Part shown: positions 35,394 through 45,060 of the stretch, piece after piece
Layout: each line of letters starts with the position of its first letter
Position numbering within the stretch: position 1 is the first letter of the stretch
Assembly (NCBI RefSeq): GCF_017826695.1
Contig: NZ_JAFFZW010000001.1
Coordinates: 1 to 64,000, forward strand
DNA: 64,000 nt
From: Pseudomonas alliivorans
GTDB taxonomy: Bacteria > Pseudomonadota > Gammaproteobacteria > Pseudomonadales > Pseudomonadaceae
Direction of reading: 5' to 3'
The notes under the pieces: model-generated
Databases searched by the model: none
Told to the model about the DNA's origin: nothing
Seen by the model: only the letters and a program-made list of their open reading frames with translations
Program-made: the position numbers and the translations under genes

Positions 35394-36920
35394 TCACGCT
35401 TGACCGGCAATAGTTGCCGCAGCCACACGCAGTTCGACCCGGTTACGGCCATTGTTCTTGGCCTGATAGAGCGCCTTGTCGGCAATACCGAAGAACGCCG
35501 CCAGCTTGTCACCTGAATGAACCATCTGCGAGGCAACGCCGATACTGACCGTGATCGGCTGTTCATCGCCGAGGAAGGGTGGCAGGGTTTCGATGGCCTT
35601 GCGCACGTTTTCAGCGATTTTCAGCGCTCCCTTGCTGTCTGTTTCCGGCAGCACCACGACAAACTCTTCACCCCCGTAGCGGGCCGCCATGTCGCCCGGG
35701 CGTCTTATGTTGCTGGCAATGGTCTGTGCCACCTTGCGCAACGCCTGATCGCCGCCCTGATGCCCATGACGCTCGTTGAAGGCCTTGAAATGATCGACGT
35801 CGATCATCAGCATCGACAGCGGCTTGCCCGAGCGTTGCGCACGCGACCATTCGGTTTCCATAGAGGCGTCCATCTGGCGCCGGTTATCCAGCCCGGTAAG
35901 GCCGTCTGTCGCCGCCAGGCAGGCCAGTTGGTCTTCGGCCCGCTGGCGTCTGCGCAACTCGCGACACAGCAGCCCCGTCAGCCACAGAATGCCCAGGCAC
36001 AGCACGCTGGTCGCCGAGCCTACCAACCAGGCATTGCGCCGCCAGACCGCGTACACCTCGGCTTCGGACTGCCCGATCACGACAATCAGTGGCAGGTTGC
36101 CAACCCTTGAGAAGGTATAGAACCGCTGTGCGTTCAACTGGGTCGACCAGGCGGAGAAACTGCCTTCGCCTTCCCTGAGCATGCGCTGGAAGTTGGCGGT
36201 ACGGCTGTAGTCCTTGCCGATCAGGTCTTGTCCGTCCTTTTCAGGATGACGCACGATCAGAATGCCCTGAGTGTTGATCAGGTTGATACTGCTGTCGTTG
36301 CCCAGCCGCTGACTCATGAACAACTGTTTGAAATACACAAGACGCATTGCCGCGCTGGCAATGCCCATGAACTCGCCATTGGGGCCTGACATTCTCCGGC
36401 TGAAACCGATGCACCAGTCCTTGTAACCCCAGCGGGTTTTGTAAGGCGAGCTGACGTGCAACTCCAGCGACGGGTCGGTGGCATGTTCCTTGAAGTAGGA
36501 GCGGTCCGAAAAGTTATCGTCGCGCGGGATAACCGACAACGAGTCCGCGATGATTTCCCCCCGGTTGTCGAGCAGAACAAGGTCACCTTTGTAGGGCGCG
36601 GCTGTTGAACGGTCGAAGAGCACAAGCTGGCGCAGTTCCGGCGACAGGTTTTTCAGATCCGTGCGCTGCCAGGCTTTAATCATGCCTTGCAGGGAAGAGT
36701 CATACAGTTCCGCGTTGCGCATCACGTCAGCGTCGATCAACTGGACCATGTTGGAGGCGGTGCGAGCGGCGGAAAGCGCCGTATCGGTGCGTTCCCGAAC
36801 CAGCAGGGACGCGACGATAGTCAGAATAGAGAGCACCGACAGCGAACTACCGAAAATGAGCATGAGCTCCGATCGGGACCATCGGTAAGACGCGGTTTGT
36901 ATGGATGCAGACAACATCAT
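35394..36920 (-). CDS. Membrane diguanylate cyclase with periplasmic Cache sensor
   Basis: About 508 residues from ATG 36920 (an upstream TTG at 36938 is less likely). A helix at about 20-42 and another at about 292-315 enclose a double-Cache-type periplasmic domain (DRSYFKEH, GYKDWCIGFSRRM segments). The C-terminal GGDEF domain (about 340-500) has the active motif RYGGEEFVVVLPE and an inhibitory site RPGD five residues before it, so both synthesis of cyclic di-GMP and product inhibition are expected. The ligand is not known; Cache domains usually bind small metabolites. It stands alone, convergent with the DUF2383 gene. Confidence 0.9.
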   Translation of the reverse strand: MMLSASIQTASYRWSRSELMLIFGSSLSVLSILTIVASLLVRERTDTALSAARTASNMVQLIDADVMRNAELYDSSLQGMIKAWQRTDLKNLSPELRQLVLFDRSTAAPYKGDLVLLDNRGEIIADSLSVIPRDDNFSDRSYFKEHATDPSLELHVSSPYKTRWGYKDWCIGFSRRMSGPNGEFMGIASAAMRLVYFKQLFMSQRLGNDSSINLINTQGILIVRHPEKDGQDLIGKDYSRTANFQRMLREGEGSFSAWSTQLNAQRFYTFSRVGNLPLIVVIGQSEAEVYAVWRRNAWLVGSATSVLCLGILWLTGLLCRELRRRQRAEDQLACLAATDGLTGLDNRRQMDASMETEWSRAQRSGKPLSMLMIDVDHFKAFNERHGHQGGDQALRKVAQTIASNIRRPGDMAARYGGEEFVVVLPETDSKGALKIAENVRKAIETLPPFLGDEQPITVSIGVASQMVHSGDKLAAFFGIADKALYQAKNNGRNRVELRVAAATIAGQA

Positions 36921-37119
36921 TGGCGGCACTACCTGCAAACGAATGATTCTTGATAATTGATTGGGATAATTAACTTTTTATGAGGGGCCTGGCGGCGCAG
37001 CATATATATCACGATGCCGATAACGCCAATAAGCGCGCGCGACGAATAAAGAGTATTTTTTAAAACACTTGAAGACCGTCAAATACCGAGCGTCAATATT
37101 AAGTTCGGCAAATGGATAA

Positions 37120-38484
37120 TCAGCGCGGAAGACTGATACCGAATGTATTGATGCCGTGTTCGCTGTTCACGAACACTGAGCCGCCGTGCATCAGGGCGAT
37201 GGCTTTGACAATGGCAAGTCCCAGACCGTGGTTGGCGCCACTGTTGCTGCGTGATGCATCGACCCGGTAGAAGCGCTCGAACAGCCGGAGAAGATGTTCT
37301 TCCGGGATCTGTGCGCCCGGATTGGCCACGCCGATGCTGACGTGATCTTCCTGCGTCTGAATGCTTACTTGAATGCGTTCACCGGCTTCGGTGTGCTGAA
37401 CGGCATTGTGCAGCAGGTTAATCAGGGCCCGGCGCAGGTGAGCCTTCTCAATGGGTACGTTGGCGTCACCTTCGACCTGTACCTGAACCTGTGCATCTTC
37501 GAGAATGAAGTCCAGATAATCCAGCGTGGTGGCAACTTCCTCGGCCAGCGATGCGCACGTCAGTTCCTGAACCCTGGTGCCCTGATCGGCGCTGGCCAGG
37601 AACAGCATGTCGTTGATGATCGAACGCAAGCGTTCCAGCTCTTCCAGGTTCGATTGCAGCACTTCAAAATAATGCTCGGCCGAGCGGCCTCGGGTCAGGG
37701 CGACCTGAGTCTGGCCGATCAGGTTGGTCAGCGGCGAACGCAGTTCATGGGCGACATCGGCGTTGAACGACTCCAGCCGGGAATACGCCTGCTCGACGCG
37801 TTCGAGGGTTGAGTTGAACGACGCCACGAACTGCTCGAGCTCCGGCGGTAATGGCGACAATTGCAGGCGGCCTGACAGTCTCGGCGGTGCAAGTTTCTGC
37901 GCTTCAAGAGACAGCGTCGCCAAGGGGCGCAAGCCAATGCGCGCAACCCAGTAGCCCAGGGCCGACGCCAGCAGAATACCCAGTGCGGCGAAGCTGACCA
38001 GCGCGATCAGCAATGAGTGTTGCGCATGCCAGAACGTCTCGGTGTCGATGGAAGTGAGAAAACGCAGGGCAGGACGCTGATCCTTGGGGGCGAATTCGCT
38101 GACCAGCACTTTGAATGCGAACGGATGATCGTCCAGCCTGAGATCGCGCATGCCCAATGGTCCGCGAGCAAACTGGCGGATAGCTGCACCGGGCTCGCCG
38201 AATTCGAAGCGCGGATCATCGCTGACCACCCAGAAACGCAGGCGTTTGTCTTCTTCACTCAGCAGCGTGAGCTTGGCTTTGATTTTGGTCCAGTGTTCCT
38301 CGGTCCCATAGCGATTGACCGCAGACTCCAGCACGCTGTAGCGCGCATCCACTTCGGCGCGGGGCAGCAGGTCTAGGCTCCTGTCGACCTGCAGGTACAG
38401 CGCCCAGCCGATGAGCAGAAAGACGCCCAGCGCGACAAGCGCGAAAAGACCGCCCAACCGCAGGGCAATCGAGTCAATCCGCAC
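37120..38484 (-). CDS. Heavy-metal-type sensor histidine kinase (CusS/CopS-like)
   Basis: A 454-residue kinase from GTG 38484, whose start lies inside the regulator gene (11-base overlap). A helix near 8-30 and one near 160-185 bracket the periplasmic sensor. HAMP follows, then AHELRSPLTNLIGQ with the phospho-histidine near 245, the N box LLHNAVQHTEA, and GLGLAIVKAIALMHGG. Architecture and spacing match the TIGR01386 heavy-metal sensor kinases. It is the last gene of the efflux operon (adaptor, RND pump, regulator, kinase). The true signal may be a metal or an antimicrobial compound. Confidence 0.88.
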   Translation of the reverse strand: MRIDSIALRLGGLFALVALGVFLLIGWALYLQVDRSLDLLPRAEVDARYSVLESAVNRYGTEEHWTKIKAKLTLLSEEDKRLRFWVVSDDPRFEFGEPGAAIRQFARGPLGMRDLRLDDHPFAFKVLVSEFAPKDQRPALRFLTSIDTETFWHAQHSLLIALVSFAALGILLASALGYWVARIGLRPLATLSLEAQKLAPPRLSGRLQLSPLPPELEQFVASFNSTLERVEQAYSRLESFNADVAHELRSPLTNLIGQTQVALTRGRSAEHYFEVLQSNLEELERLRSIINDMLFLASADQGTRVQELTCASLAEEVATTLDYLDFILEDAQVQVQVEGDANVPIEKAHLRRALINLLHNAVQHTEAGERIQVSIQTQEDHVSIGVANPGAQIPEEHLLRLFERFYRVDASRSNSGANHGLGLAIVKAIALMHGGSVFVNSEHGINTFGISLPR

Positions 38485-39151
38485 TGCGGTTCTCCAGCAC
38501 GTAGCCCATGCCGCGGATGGTGTGCAGCAACTTCTGTTCATGCGGACCGTCGAGCTTGGCGCGCAGGCGTTTGATCGCGACCTCGACGACGTTGGTGTCG
38601 CTGTCGAAATTGATGTCCCAGACCATCTCGGCAATGGCGGTCTTGGACAGGATGTCCCCTTGGCGTCGGGCCAGCACGCTCAGCAGGGAAAACTCCTTGG
38701 CGGTCAGGTCCAGCCGCATTCCGGCACGGGTGGCTTTGCGACTGATCAGGTCGATCCACAGGTCGGCAATGCTGATCTGTACCGGTTCATGGCCGCCGCT
38801 GCGACGGGTAAGCGCTTGCAGACGTGCCACCAGTTCGAGGAACGAGAACGGTTTGCCCAGATAGTCGTCGGCACCTTCGCGCAGCCCGCGAATGCGATCA
38901 TCGACCTGCTCGCGGGCAGTGAGCATGATCACCGGCGTCTGTTTTCGAGCCCGCAGCGCCCGCAACACACCGAAGCCATCGAGCCCCGGTAGCATGACGT
39001 CGAGCACGATGATGGCGTAATCGTTTTCCAGCCCCAGGTGCAGCCCTTCGATGCCATCGCGGGCCACATCCACGGCGTAGCCTTGCTCGGTCAGGCCACG
39101 ACGCAGGTAATCTGCGGTTTTTTCTTCGTCTTCGATGATCAGCACACGCAT
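38474..39151 (-). CDS. OmpR-family response regulator (CopR/CusR-like)
   Basis: A 225-residue regulator: receiver (MRVLIIEDEEKTADYLRRGL; phospho-acceptor in IIVLDVMLPGLDG near 51) and winged-helix domain (about 128-222; DTNVVEVAIKRLRAKLD, TIRGMGYVLE). These are typical of the heavy-metal response-regulator group. It begins 10 bases after the RND pump gene and overlaps its kinase, so regulator and pump are one operon and probably autoregulated. Confidence 0.9.
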   Translation of the reverse strand: MRVLIIEDEEKTADYLRRGLTEQGYAVDVARDGIEGLHLGLENDYAIIVLDVMLPGLDGFGVLRALRARKQTPVIMLTAREQVDDRIRGLREGADDYLGKPFSFLELVARLQALTRRSGGHEPVQISIADLWIDLISRKATRAGMRLDLTAKEFSLLSVLARRQGDILSKTAIAEMVWDINFDSDTNVVEVAIKRLRAKLDGPHEQKLLHTIRGMGYVLENRSAD

Positions 39152-39161
39152 GAAGCGACTC

Positions 39162-42100
39162 TCACTCGTGAATGGCCAGTGCGGGCGCAGGCGCGGGGTG
39201 ACGCCGGTGGAACAGCCGCTCCAGTTGCAGGTAAATGACCGGGGTGGTGAACAGCGTCAGCAACTGGCTCACCAGCAGACCGCCGACCACGGCGATACCC
39301 AAGGGTTGGCGCAGTTCTGCACCGACGCCGAAGCCCAGCATCAACGGCAGCGCGCCGAGCAGTGCCGCCAGGGTGGTCATGATGATGGGCCGAAAGCGTG
39401 TCATGCAGGCCTCGTAGATCGCTTCCTGTGGCGTCAGACCTTGCTCGCGTTGCGCCTGCAGGGCGAAATCCACCAGCAGAATGCCGTTCTTCTTGACGAT
39501 ACCGATCAGCAGCACCACGCCGATCAGCGCCATGATCGAGAAATCCTGCCCCATCATCCACAGCAACAACAGTGCGCCGATGCCCGCCGACGGCAGCGTC
39601 GAAATGATGGTCAGCGGATGCACGAAGCTCTCGTATAGCACGCCCAGAATGATGTACACCGCCACCAGTGCCGCGAGGATCAGCCAGGGCTGGTTGGCCA
39701 GCGAACTCTGGAACGCCTGCGCCGCTCCCTGGAAACTGCCAATGATCGACGCCGGCATGCCGATCTCGGCCTTGGCCTCGTCCAGCATGCGCACTGCATC
39801 GCCGAGTGCGACCCCGGAGGCGAGGTTGAAAGACAGGTTGGCGGCCGGGAACATGCCGTCGTGACTGATGGACAAGGGCCCCATCTGCGGCGCACCGACC
39901 TTGGCCAGTGCCGACAACGGCACCATTTCGTTGGTCAGCGGCGAGCGCAGGTAGAAATACGCCAGACTTTCGGCCTTGCCACGTTGCCGGGCATCGAGTT
40001 CAAGGATGACTTTGTACTGGTTGACCTCGGTCTGGTATTCGCTGATCTGCCGCTGGCCGAACGCGTCATACAACGCCTGATCCACGTCTGCCGTGGTCAG
40101 CCCGAAACGTGCCGCCGCACTGCGATCAATCTCGATGTGCGTCACGCTGCCGCCCAGTTGCAGGTCGTTGGACAGGTCGCGGAAGGCAGGGTTTTCTCGC
40201 AGCTTTTCGGTCAGGCGCTGGGTCCAGGTGTTGAGCAGTGGCCCGTCGTTGCTCTTCAGCACGTACTGATATTGACTGCGGCTGGGGCCGGAGCTGAGGT
40301 TGATGTCCTGCCCGGCGCGCAGGTACAGGACGATGCCCGGCACCTTGGCCAGTTTGGGCCGCAGCCGGTCGATGAATTCGCTGACCGAAACATCGCGCTC
40401 GGAACGGGGCTTGAGCGAAATCCAGAAGCGGCCGTTGGCGATGGTCTGGTTGCTGCCTGAGACGCCGACGGAATGGGAGAACGCCAGGACCGCAGGATCA
40501 GCCCCGACAATCTTCGCCAGTGCGAGGTGTTTTTCCACCATGTCCGGGTAGGAAATGTCGGCAGCCGCCTCAGTGGTGCCCAATGCGAAAGCCGTGTCCT
40601 GCACCGGAAAGAATCCTTTGGGAATGACGATGTAGCCGATCACGGCCAGGGCCAGTGTCAGGCCGAACACGCCCAGCATGATCCGCTGGTGCGCCAGTGC
40701 CTTGCGCAGGCCTCGCTCGTAAGTGGCCAGCAAGCGCTCGCTAAAGCCGGGGCTGGACTGTTTGGCGTGCGACGGGGCGCGCATGAACAACGCGGCCAGC
40801 GTCGGGGCCAGGGTCAGCGAAACCACCACCGAAATCAGGATCGTCGCCGTGGCGGTCAGGGCGAACTCCTTGAACAGTCGCCCGACCACGCCGCCCATGA
40901 ACAGCAGCGGAATGAACGCGGCAATCAGCGAGAAGCTGATCGAGACCACCGTAAAGCCGATTTCACCGGAGCCTTTGATCGCGGCTTCACGCATGCCTTG
41001 CCCGGCTTCCAGATGCCGGTGAATGTTCTCCACCACCACAATGGCGTCGTCCACGACAAAGCCTACGGAAACCACAATGGCGACCAGCGTCAGGTTGTTC
41101 AGGCTGAAGCCCAACAGGTACATCATCGCGAAGCTGGCAATCAGCGACACCCCCAGCACCGCGCTGACGATCAATGTCGCCGAAAGCTGGCGAAGAAACA
41201 GCGCCATTACCGCGACCACCAGCAGCACGGCAATCAGCAGGGTCAGCTCCACTTCATGCAGCGAGGCGCGGATGGTGCGGGTCCGGTCGTTGAGCACCGA
41301 CACATCGACAGCGGCGGGAAGCATTTCCTGCAGGCGCGGCAGTTCGCGTTGAATGCGGTCTACCGTGTCGACAATGTTGGCGCCCGGCTGGCGGAAGATG
41401 GCGATGTTGACACCTTGCTGATCACCGGACCACGCTTTCACATAAGCGTTTTCAGAACCGTTGACCACACGGGCCACATCACTCAGGTGAACCGGTGCGC
41501 CGTCCTTGTACGACACGATCAGTTGCGCGTAGTCCTGCGGCTTGAACAACTGGTCGTTGGAAGACAGGGTCGAAATGCTGTCCTTGCCATACAGCGCGCC
41601 CTTGGCCAGATTCAGGCTGGTTTGCTGCACGGCCTGGCGAATGTCGGCCAGGGTCAGGCCCAGCGCGGCGAGTTTCTCGGGTGCGGCCTGCACGCGGATT
41701 GCCGGCCGCTGCTGACCCGTGATGAACACCTGACCGACCCCTTCGACCTGGCTGAGCTGTCGCGCCAGGATGGTTTCGGTCACGTCGCTCAGTTCGGTGC
41801 CCGGCATCAGGCTGGAGCTGACGCTCAGGATCAGCACCGGGCTGTCAGCCGGGTTGACCTTGCGCCAGGTCGGCAGGCTGGGCATGTCGGCGGGCAGGCG
41901 TCCAGCGGCGGTGTTGATCGCCGCCTGCACTTCCTGGGCTGCGGTGTCGATGCTCTTGTTGAGGGTGAATTGCAGCGTCAGGTTGGTGGAACCCAGAGCG
42001 CTGCTGGACGTCATTTGCGTCATGCCCGGAATCGCACTGAATTGCACTTCAAGGGGCGTGGCGACCGACGAGGCCATGGTTTCGGGGCTGGCGCCGGGAA

Positions 42101-42263
42101 GTTGTGCGCTGACCTGGATGGTGGGAAATTCCGCTTCCGGCAATGGCGCGACCGGCAGGCGTGGAAAGGCGATGACGCCCAACAGCACCAGCGCAAAGGT
42201 CAGCAGCAACGTGGCAACCGGATGGTCGATACACCATGCCGACACCGAGCCCCGGCCTTTCAT
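39162..42263 (-). CDS. RND efflux pump, inner-membrane transporter (MdtB/MdtC-like)
   Basis: A 1033-residue RND transporter of the HAE1 type with the usual two-fold pattern: a first helix near 10-30, a periplasmic loop, six helices at 335-540, a second loop and six helices at 855-1020. NLTLVAIVVSVGFVVDDAIVVVENIHRH in helix 4 carries the proton-relay aspartates. Opening residues IDHPVATLLLTFALVLLG and AFPRLPVAPLPEAEFPTIQVS resemble MdtC/MuxC-type pumps. Only one RND gene is present, and no outer-membrane factor. It overlaps the adaptor gene by four bases (ATGA). Confidence 0.92.
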   Translation of the reverse strand: MKGRGSVSAWCIDHPVATLLLTFALVLLGVIAFPRLPVAPLPEAEFPTIQVSAQLPGASPETMASSVATPLEVQFSAIPGMTQMTSSSALGSTNLTLQFTLNKSIDTAAQEVQAAINTAAGRLPADMPSLPTWRKVNPADSPVLILSVSSSLMPGTELSDVTETILARQLSQVEGVGQVFITGQQRPAIRVQAAPEKLAALGLTLADIRQAVQQTSLNLAKGALYGKDSISTLSSNDQLFKPQDYAQLIVSYKDGAPVHLSDVARVVNGSENAYVKAWSGDQQGVNIAIFRQPGANIVDTVDRIQRELPRLQEMLPAAVDVSVLNDRTRTIRASLHEVELTLLIAVLLVVAVMALFLRQLSATLIVSAVLGVSLIASFAMMYLLGFSLNNLTLVAIVVSVGFVVDDAIVVVENIHRHLEAGQGMREAAIKGSGEIGFTVVSISFSLIAAFIPLLFMGGVVGRLFKEFALTATATILISVVVSLTLAPTLAALFMRAPSHAKQSSPGFSERLLATYERGLRKALAHQRIMLGVFGLTLALAVIGYIVIPKGFFPVQDTAFALGTTEAAADISYPDMVEKHLALAKIVGADPAVLAFSHSVGVSGSNQTIANGRFWISLKPRSERDVSVSEFIDRLRPKLAKVPGIVLYLRAGQDINLSSGPSRSQYQYVLKSNDGPLLNTWTQRLTEKLRENPAFRDLSNDLQLGGSVTHIEIDRSAAARFGLTTADVDQALYDAFGQRQISEYQTEVNQYKVILELDARQRGKAESLAYFYLRSPLTNEMVPLSALAKVGAPQMGPLSISHDGMFPAANLSFNLASGVALGDAVRMLDEAKAEIGMPASIIGSFQGAAQAFQSSLANQPWLILAALVAVYIILGVLYESFVHPLTIISTLPSAGIGALLLLWMMGQDFSIMALIGVVLLIGIVKKNGILLVDFALQAQREQGLTPQEAIYEACMTRFRPIIMTTLAALLGALPLMLGFGVGAELRQPLGIAVVGGLLVSQLLTLFTTPVIYLQLERLFHRRHPAPAPALAIHE

Positions 42264-43426
42264 TGGGCGCGCTCCACTTGTGCCGTGCGGTCTTGCTCGG
42301 CCGCGCCGTTCACCACTTCGATGGCGGTGCCGGGCTTGAGTCGGGACTGACCGTCACTGACCAGTGTGTCTCCCGCCTGCGGGCCGCTGATCAGGGTCTG
42401 TTCGCTGTCCTGATAAAGCACCTTCACGGGCACAACTTCGACTTTTTTATCCGGCCTTACCCGGTAGACGAAATGCTGGTCCATGCCGCGCTGGACCACT
42501 TGCGGGCTGACCGTGAGCGAGTCGCGCTCAATACCGGTCTGGATCTTCACCGTCACCAGCTGCCCCGGCCACAGCCGCTCGCCGGGGTTGTTGAACTGCG
42601 CCTTGGCGCGGATCGTCCCGGTAGTAGCCGACACCTGGTTGTCGATCAGCGACAGCGTGCCTTCGCCCAACAGCAGGCCGTTGGCTGCGCTATCACCCTG
42701 ATAAGCCTTGACCACCGCGCCCGTACGGTCGGCGATCAGCCCTTGAAGGGTGGGCAGCATCTGTTGCGGCAGTGAGAATTCCACGGAAATCGGGTCGATC
42801 TGTGTCACGGAAAACAGTCCGGCCGCATCCGTCACGCGCATGAAGTTGCCTTCGTCGACATTGCGAATGCCCACCCGGCCGCTCACTGGCGAGCGAATCT
42901 GCGTGTGGGAAAGCTGAACCTGCGCGGCATTGATACTTGCTTCGTTACCCTGCGCCGTGGCGCTCAACTGTCTGACCAGCGCCTGCTGCTGGTCGTAGGT
43001 CTGCTTCGAGATGCCGTTGTCTTCAGTGAGCTGGCGATAGCGCTTGAGGTCGAGCTGGGCGACGTCCAGTTGGGCCTTGCTCTGCGCCAGTTGCGCACGA
43101 GCCTGCTCCAGTGATGCGCGGATCGACCGGTCATCCAGCGTTGCCAGCAACTCTCCGGTCTTGACCTGCTGACCTTCCTTGACCAGCACTCTGGTCAGGA
43201 TGCCGTCCACTTGTGGGCGAATCACAACGCTTTGCAGCGACAGTACCGAGCCGATGCCAGTCACGAAACGCGGCACGTCCTCGACCTGAACGGTCACGAC
43301 CTTGACCGGCACCGGCGCAGGGGCGCCTTTGTGGGTTTTGGCGGGGCGCAGCAGGCTCCAGCCGACAACCGCAATGAGTGCGGCGAGGATGACGACGGCT
43401 GTGACGGTCAGTGTCTGTTTACGCAT
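42260..43426 (-). CDS. RND efflux periplasmic adaptor (MdtA-like)
   Basis: A 388-residue membrane-fusion protein. An N-terminal membrane anchor lies at about 7-26 (VTAVVILAALIAVVGW). The lipoyl halves VVIRPQVDGILTRVLVKEGQQVKTG and THTQIRSPVSGRVGIRNVDEG-type segments flank an alpha-helical hairpin. The beta-barrel part includes PISVEFSLPQQMLP, and the C-terminal membrane-proximal domain follows. It links the RND transporter to a TolC-type channel, which must be encoded elsewhere. First gene of the four-gene efflux operon. Confidence 0.92.
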   Translation of the reverse strand: MRKQTLTVTAVVILAALIAVVGWSLLRPAKTHKGAPAPVPVKVVTVQVEDVPRFVTGIGSVLSLQSVVIRPQVDGILTRVLVKEGQQVKTGELLATLDDRSIRASLEQARAQLAQSKAQLDVAQLDLKRYRQLTEDNGISKQTYDQQQALVRQLSATAQGNEASINAAQVQLSHTQIRSPVSGRVGIRNVDEGNFMRVTDAAGLFSVTQIDPISVEFSLPQQMLPTLQGLIADRTGAVVKAYQGDSAANGLLLGEGTLSLIDNQVSATTGTIRAKAQFNNPGERLWPGQLVTVKIQTGIERDSLTVSPQVVQRGMDQHFVYRVRPDKKVEVVPVKVLYQDSEQTLISGPQAGDTLVSDGQSRLKPGTAIEVVNGAAEQDRTAQVERAQ

Positions 43427-43702
43427 GCGAAGAAGGCGCCGGAGGAGTCAAAGTGAAGGCCGCGAGTTTCAAGTGTTACTTATAACCTGCAAACACGGTC
43501 AGCAAAATGACTTTCAGCTGTCAGGAATGTCAGGAAACACCGATCAAGAAATCCCGCTCCGGGACGATACAACGACAGAGGGGATGACGTGTTGGATGAT
43601 GAGTGGGTCCTCAGATAAATCCTACATTTTCCTGAGTTAACTTCTGGCCGCCGATTCTTCCTCGACTTAACTATCATCAGGTATGTATTCATGAGGTGTG
43701 GC

Positions 43703-44089
43703 ATGAGCAGCAAGGCATCCGCCGTTAAAAAAGTTCTGCAAACCCTGTCCACGCCTTCAGGAAGGGCGGCGACCGTATTTATTCCGTTGTTGTTGACGTC
43801 CAGTCTTTCACTGGCGCGCGACGGCACGCTGAGTTTTCTCGGAAGTGTCGTCAATTCGAGTTGTGAAGTGTCGGCATTCGCGCCGGATTCAACAAATAAT
43901 GCGCTGCGCTCGCTGACAGTTTCACCGGGTATTACGCTACAGATCCGTGCCGTGAAAGATGCCTGCGCCGATGACACTGCTTCCTTTGTGGCCGATTACC
44001 AGGAACTGACACCCTTGCCTGTTTCATCGTCGGACGGACGCACAACGGCGACGGCACGTGCCGGCCTGGTAACGCTGACATATCAATAA
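43703..44089 (+). CDS. Very short fimbrial (chaperone-usher) pilin-like protein
   Basis: About 128 residues from ATG 43703 (GAGGTG 5 bases ahead); an upstream ATG at 43691 is possible. A signal sequence ends near SLSLA. The mature part starts RDGTLSFLGSVVNSSCEVSA, the usual first strand and first cysteine of type-1-like pilins; the second cysteine is in VKDACADD, and the end RAGLVTLTYQ has the pilin beta-zipper pattern. The mature part is only about 85-90 residues against about 150 in normal pilins, so it may be a pilus terminator, minor subunit or decayed gene. It precedes the fimbrial cluster. Confidence 0.7.
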   Translation: MSSKASAVKKVLQTLSTPSGRAATVFIPLLLTSSLSLARDGTLSFLGSVVNSSCEVSAFAPDSTNNALRSLTVSPGITLQIRAVKDACADDTASFVADYQELTPLPVSSSDGRTTATARAGLVTLTYQ

Positions 44090-44423
44090 AAGTCCCTGCC
44101 GTTTATCCAATTATCCATCGCCTCTGAGGGGCGTCGGGTTATTGTCTGACAATGCAGTTTCTGTGCACTTTCCTGTTGGATTTCTTGAATACGTCAGCGG
44201 CAGTCATTTGGTTGATGTATGCACTCGGGTATTGTCTGTAACGCGCTGAAACCGGGGCCTGTCTGGTTATTCTGGTTATTCCTACAGATGCATCCTGCGT
44301 GCCGTGTGGTCGTGTCCGCTCATTCAAAGTAATTACCCTGACAGCGGTCAAAAAGTTCGAGACCTATAGTGCTTGCCGTCCCAATGTGGGCACACACGAA
44401 ATAACACAAGGAAGGTAGTTAGC
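44090..44423 (+). promoter_or_regulatory. Intergenic region upstream of the main pilin gene
   Basis: About 330 bases with no supported gene. It includes a short direct repeat GGTTATTC (near 44266-44280) and leads to a strong ribosome site AAGGAAGG before the pilin ATG. The gap suggests the main pilin has its own promoter, but I could not fix -35 and -10 elements. Confidence 0.4.
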
Positions 44424-45008
44424 ATGAAAAAGCTTTCTCTGACACTGGCAGTCATGGGTGCTATAAGTTTGGGTCTGGCGGGCACCGCCAATGCGGCAAA
44501 CAACGGCAAACTGATCTTCAACGGCACACTCACCAATATCTCTTGCGATGTGGCGCCGGGGACCGGCGTCAGCGCCGGTAATAATCCGGGTGAGATCAAT
44601 GTCGATCTGGGCAACGTTTCGTTTTCCGATATCGGCCTGTCCAGCGAAGCCAAATATGAAACTGCCACACCTATTCAGTTGCTGGTCAACTGCAGTGCCG
44701 GTGCCGATCAGTACAACATGGTGAAGATGCGGTTCACCGCACGCAACGGCAGTGGGCTGGACAATAACGATTCGAAACTGTTGCGCACGACCGGCGCGGC
44801 GGACGGTGTCGGTATCGGTCTTCTTAATGCCTCCAGTGTGCTGATGGACTTGAGTGGCAGCGAAACCATCGACACGTCGCTGGTCAAGGATGGTGCCGGT
44901 GGAGCAACGGCTGAAATCAACTTTGGCGCTGTCTACGTGCTTAACGGTACACCGACCAATCCTGGTAACGCCGATGGCTTCATGCCGTTCGTAATGGATT
45001 ACGAGTAA
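44424..45008 (+). CDS. Fimbrial major subunit (type 1 pilin family)
   Basis: A 194-residue secreted pilin. The signal peptide MKKLSLTLAVMGAISLGL... ends at ANA near residue 23. The mature chain begins ANNGKLIFNGTLTNISCDV, the donor-strand and first-cysteine pattern of type-1 pilins; the second cysteine lies in LLVNCSAGA. It ends GFMPFVMDYE, with alternating hydrophobics and a penultimate tyrosine as the chaperone-binding beta-zipper. AAGGAAGG ahead of the ATG at 44424 is a strong ribosome site, in keeping with high expression. Confidence 0.88.
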   Translation: MKKLSLTLAVMGAISLGLAGTANAANNGKLIFNGTLTNISCDVAPGTGVSAGNNPGEINVDLGNVSFSDIGLSSEAKYETATPIQLLVNCSAGADQYNMVKMRFTARNGSGLDNNDSKLLRTTGAADGVGIGLLNASSVLMDLSGSETIDTSLVKDGAGGATAEINFGAVYVLNGTPTNPGNADGFMPFVMDYE

Positions 45009-45060
45009 CGGCCTGACAGGGCGGGCTTCGCTCGCCCTGTTTCATGCTCATCAGAGGCGG

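Noticed and set aside
40473..42350. About 625-codon frame opposite the RND transporter
   Set aside because: Composition (Gln/His/Arg-rich) is typical of an antisense shadow; the RND gene is complete and conserved.
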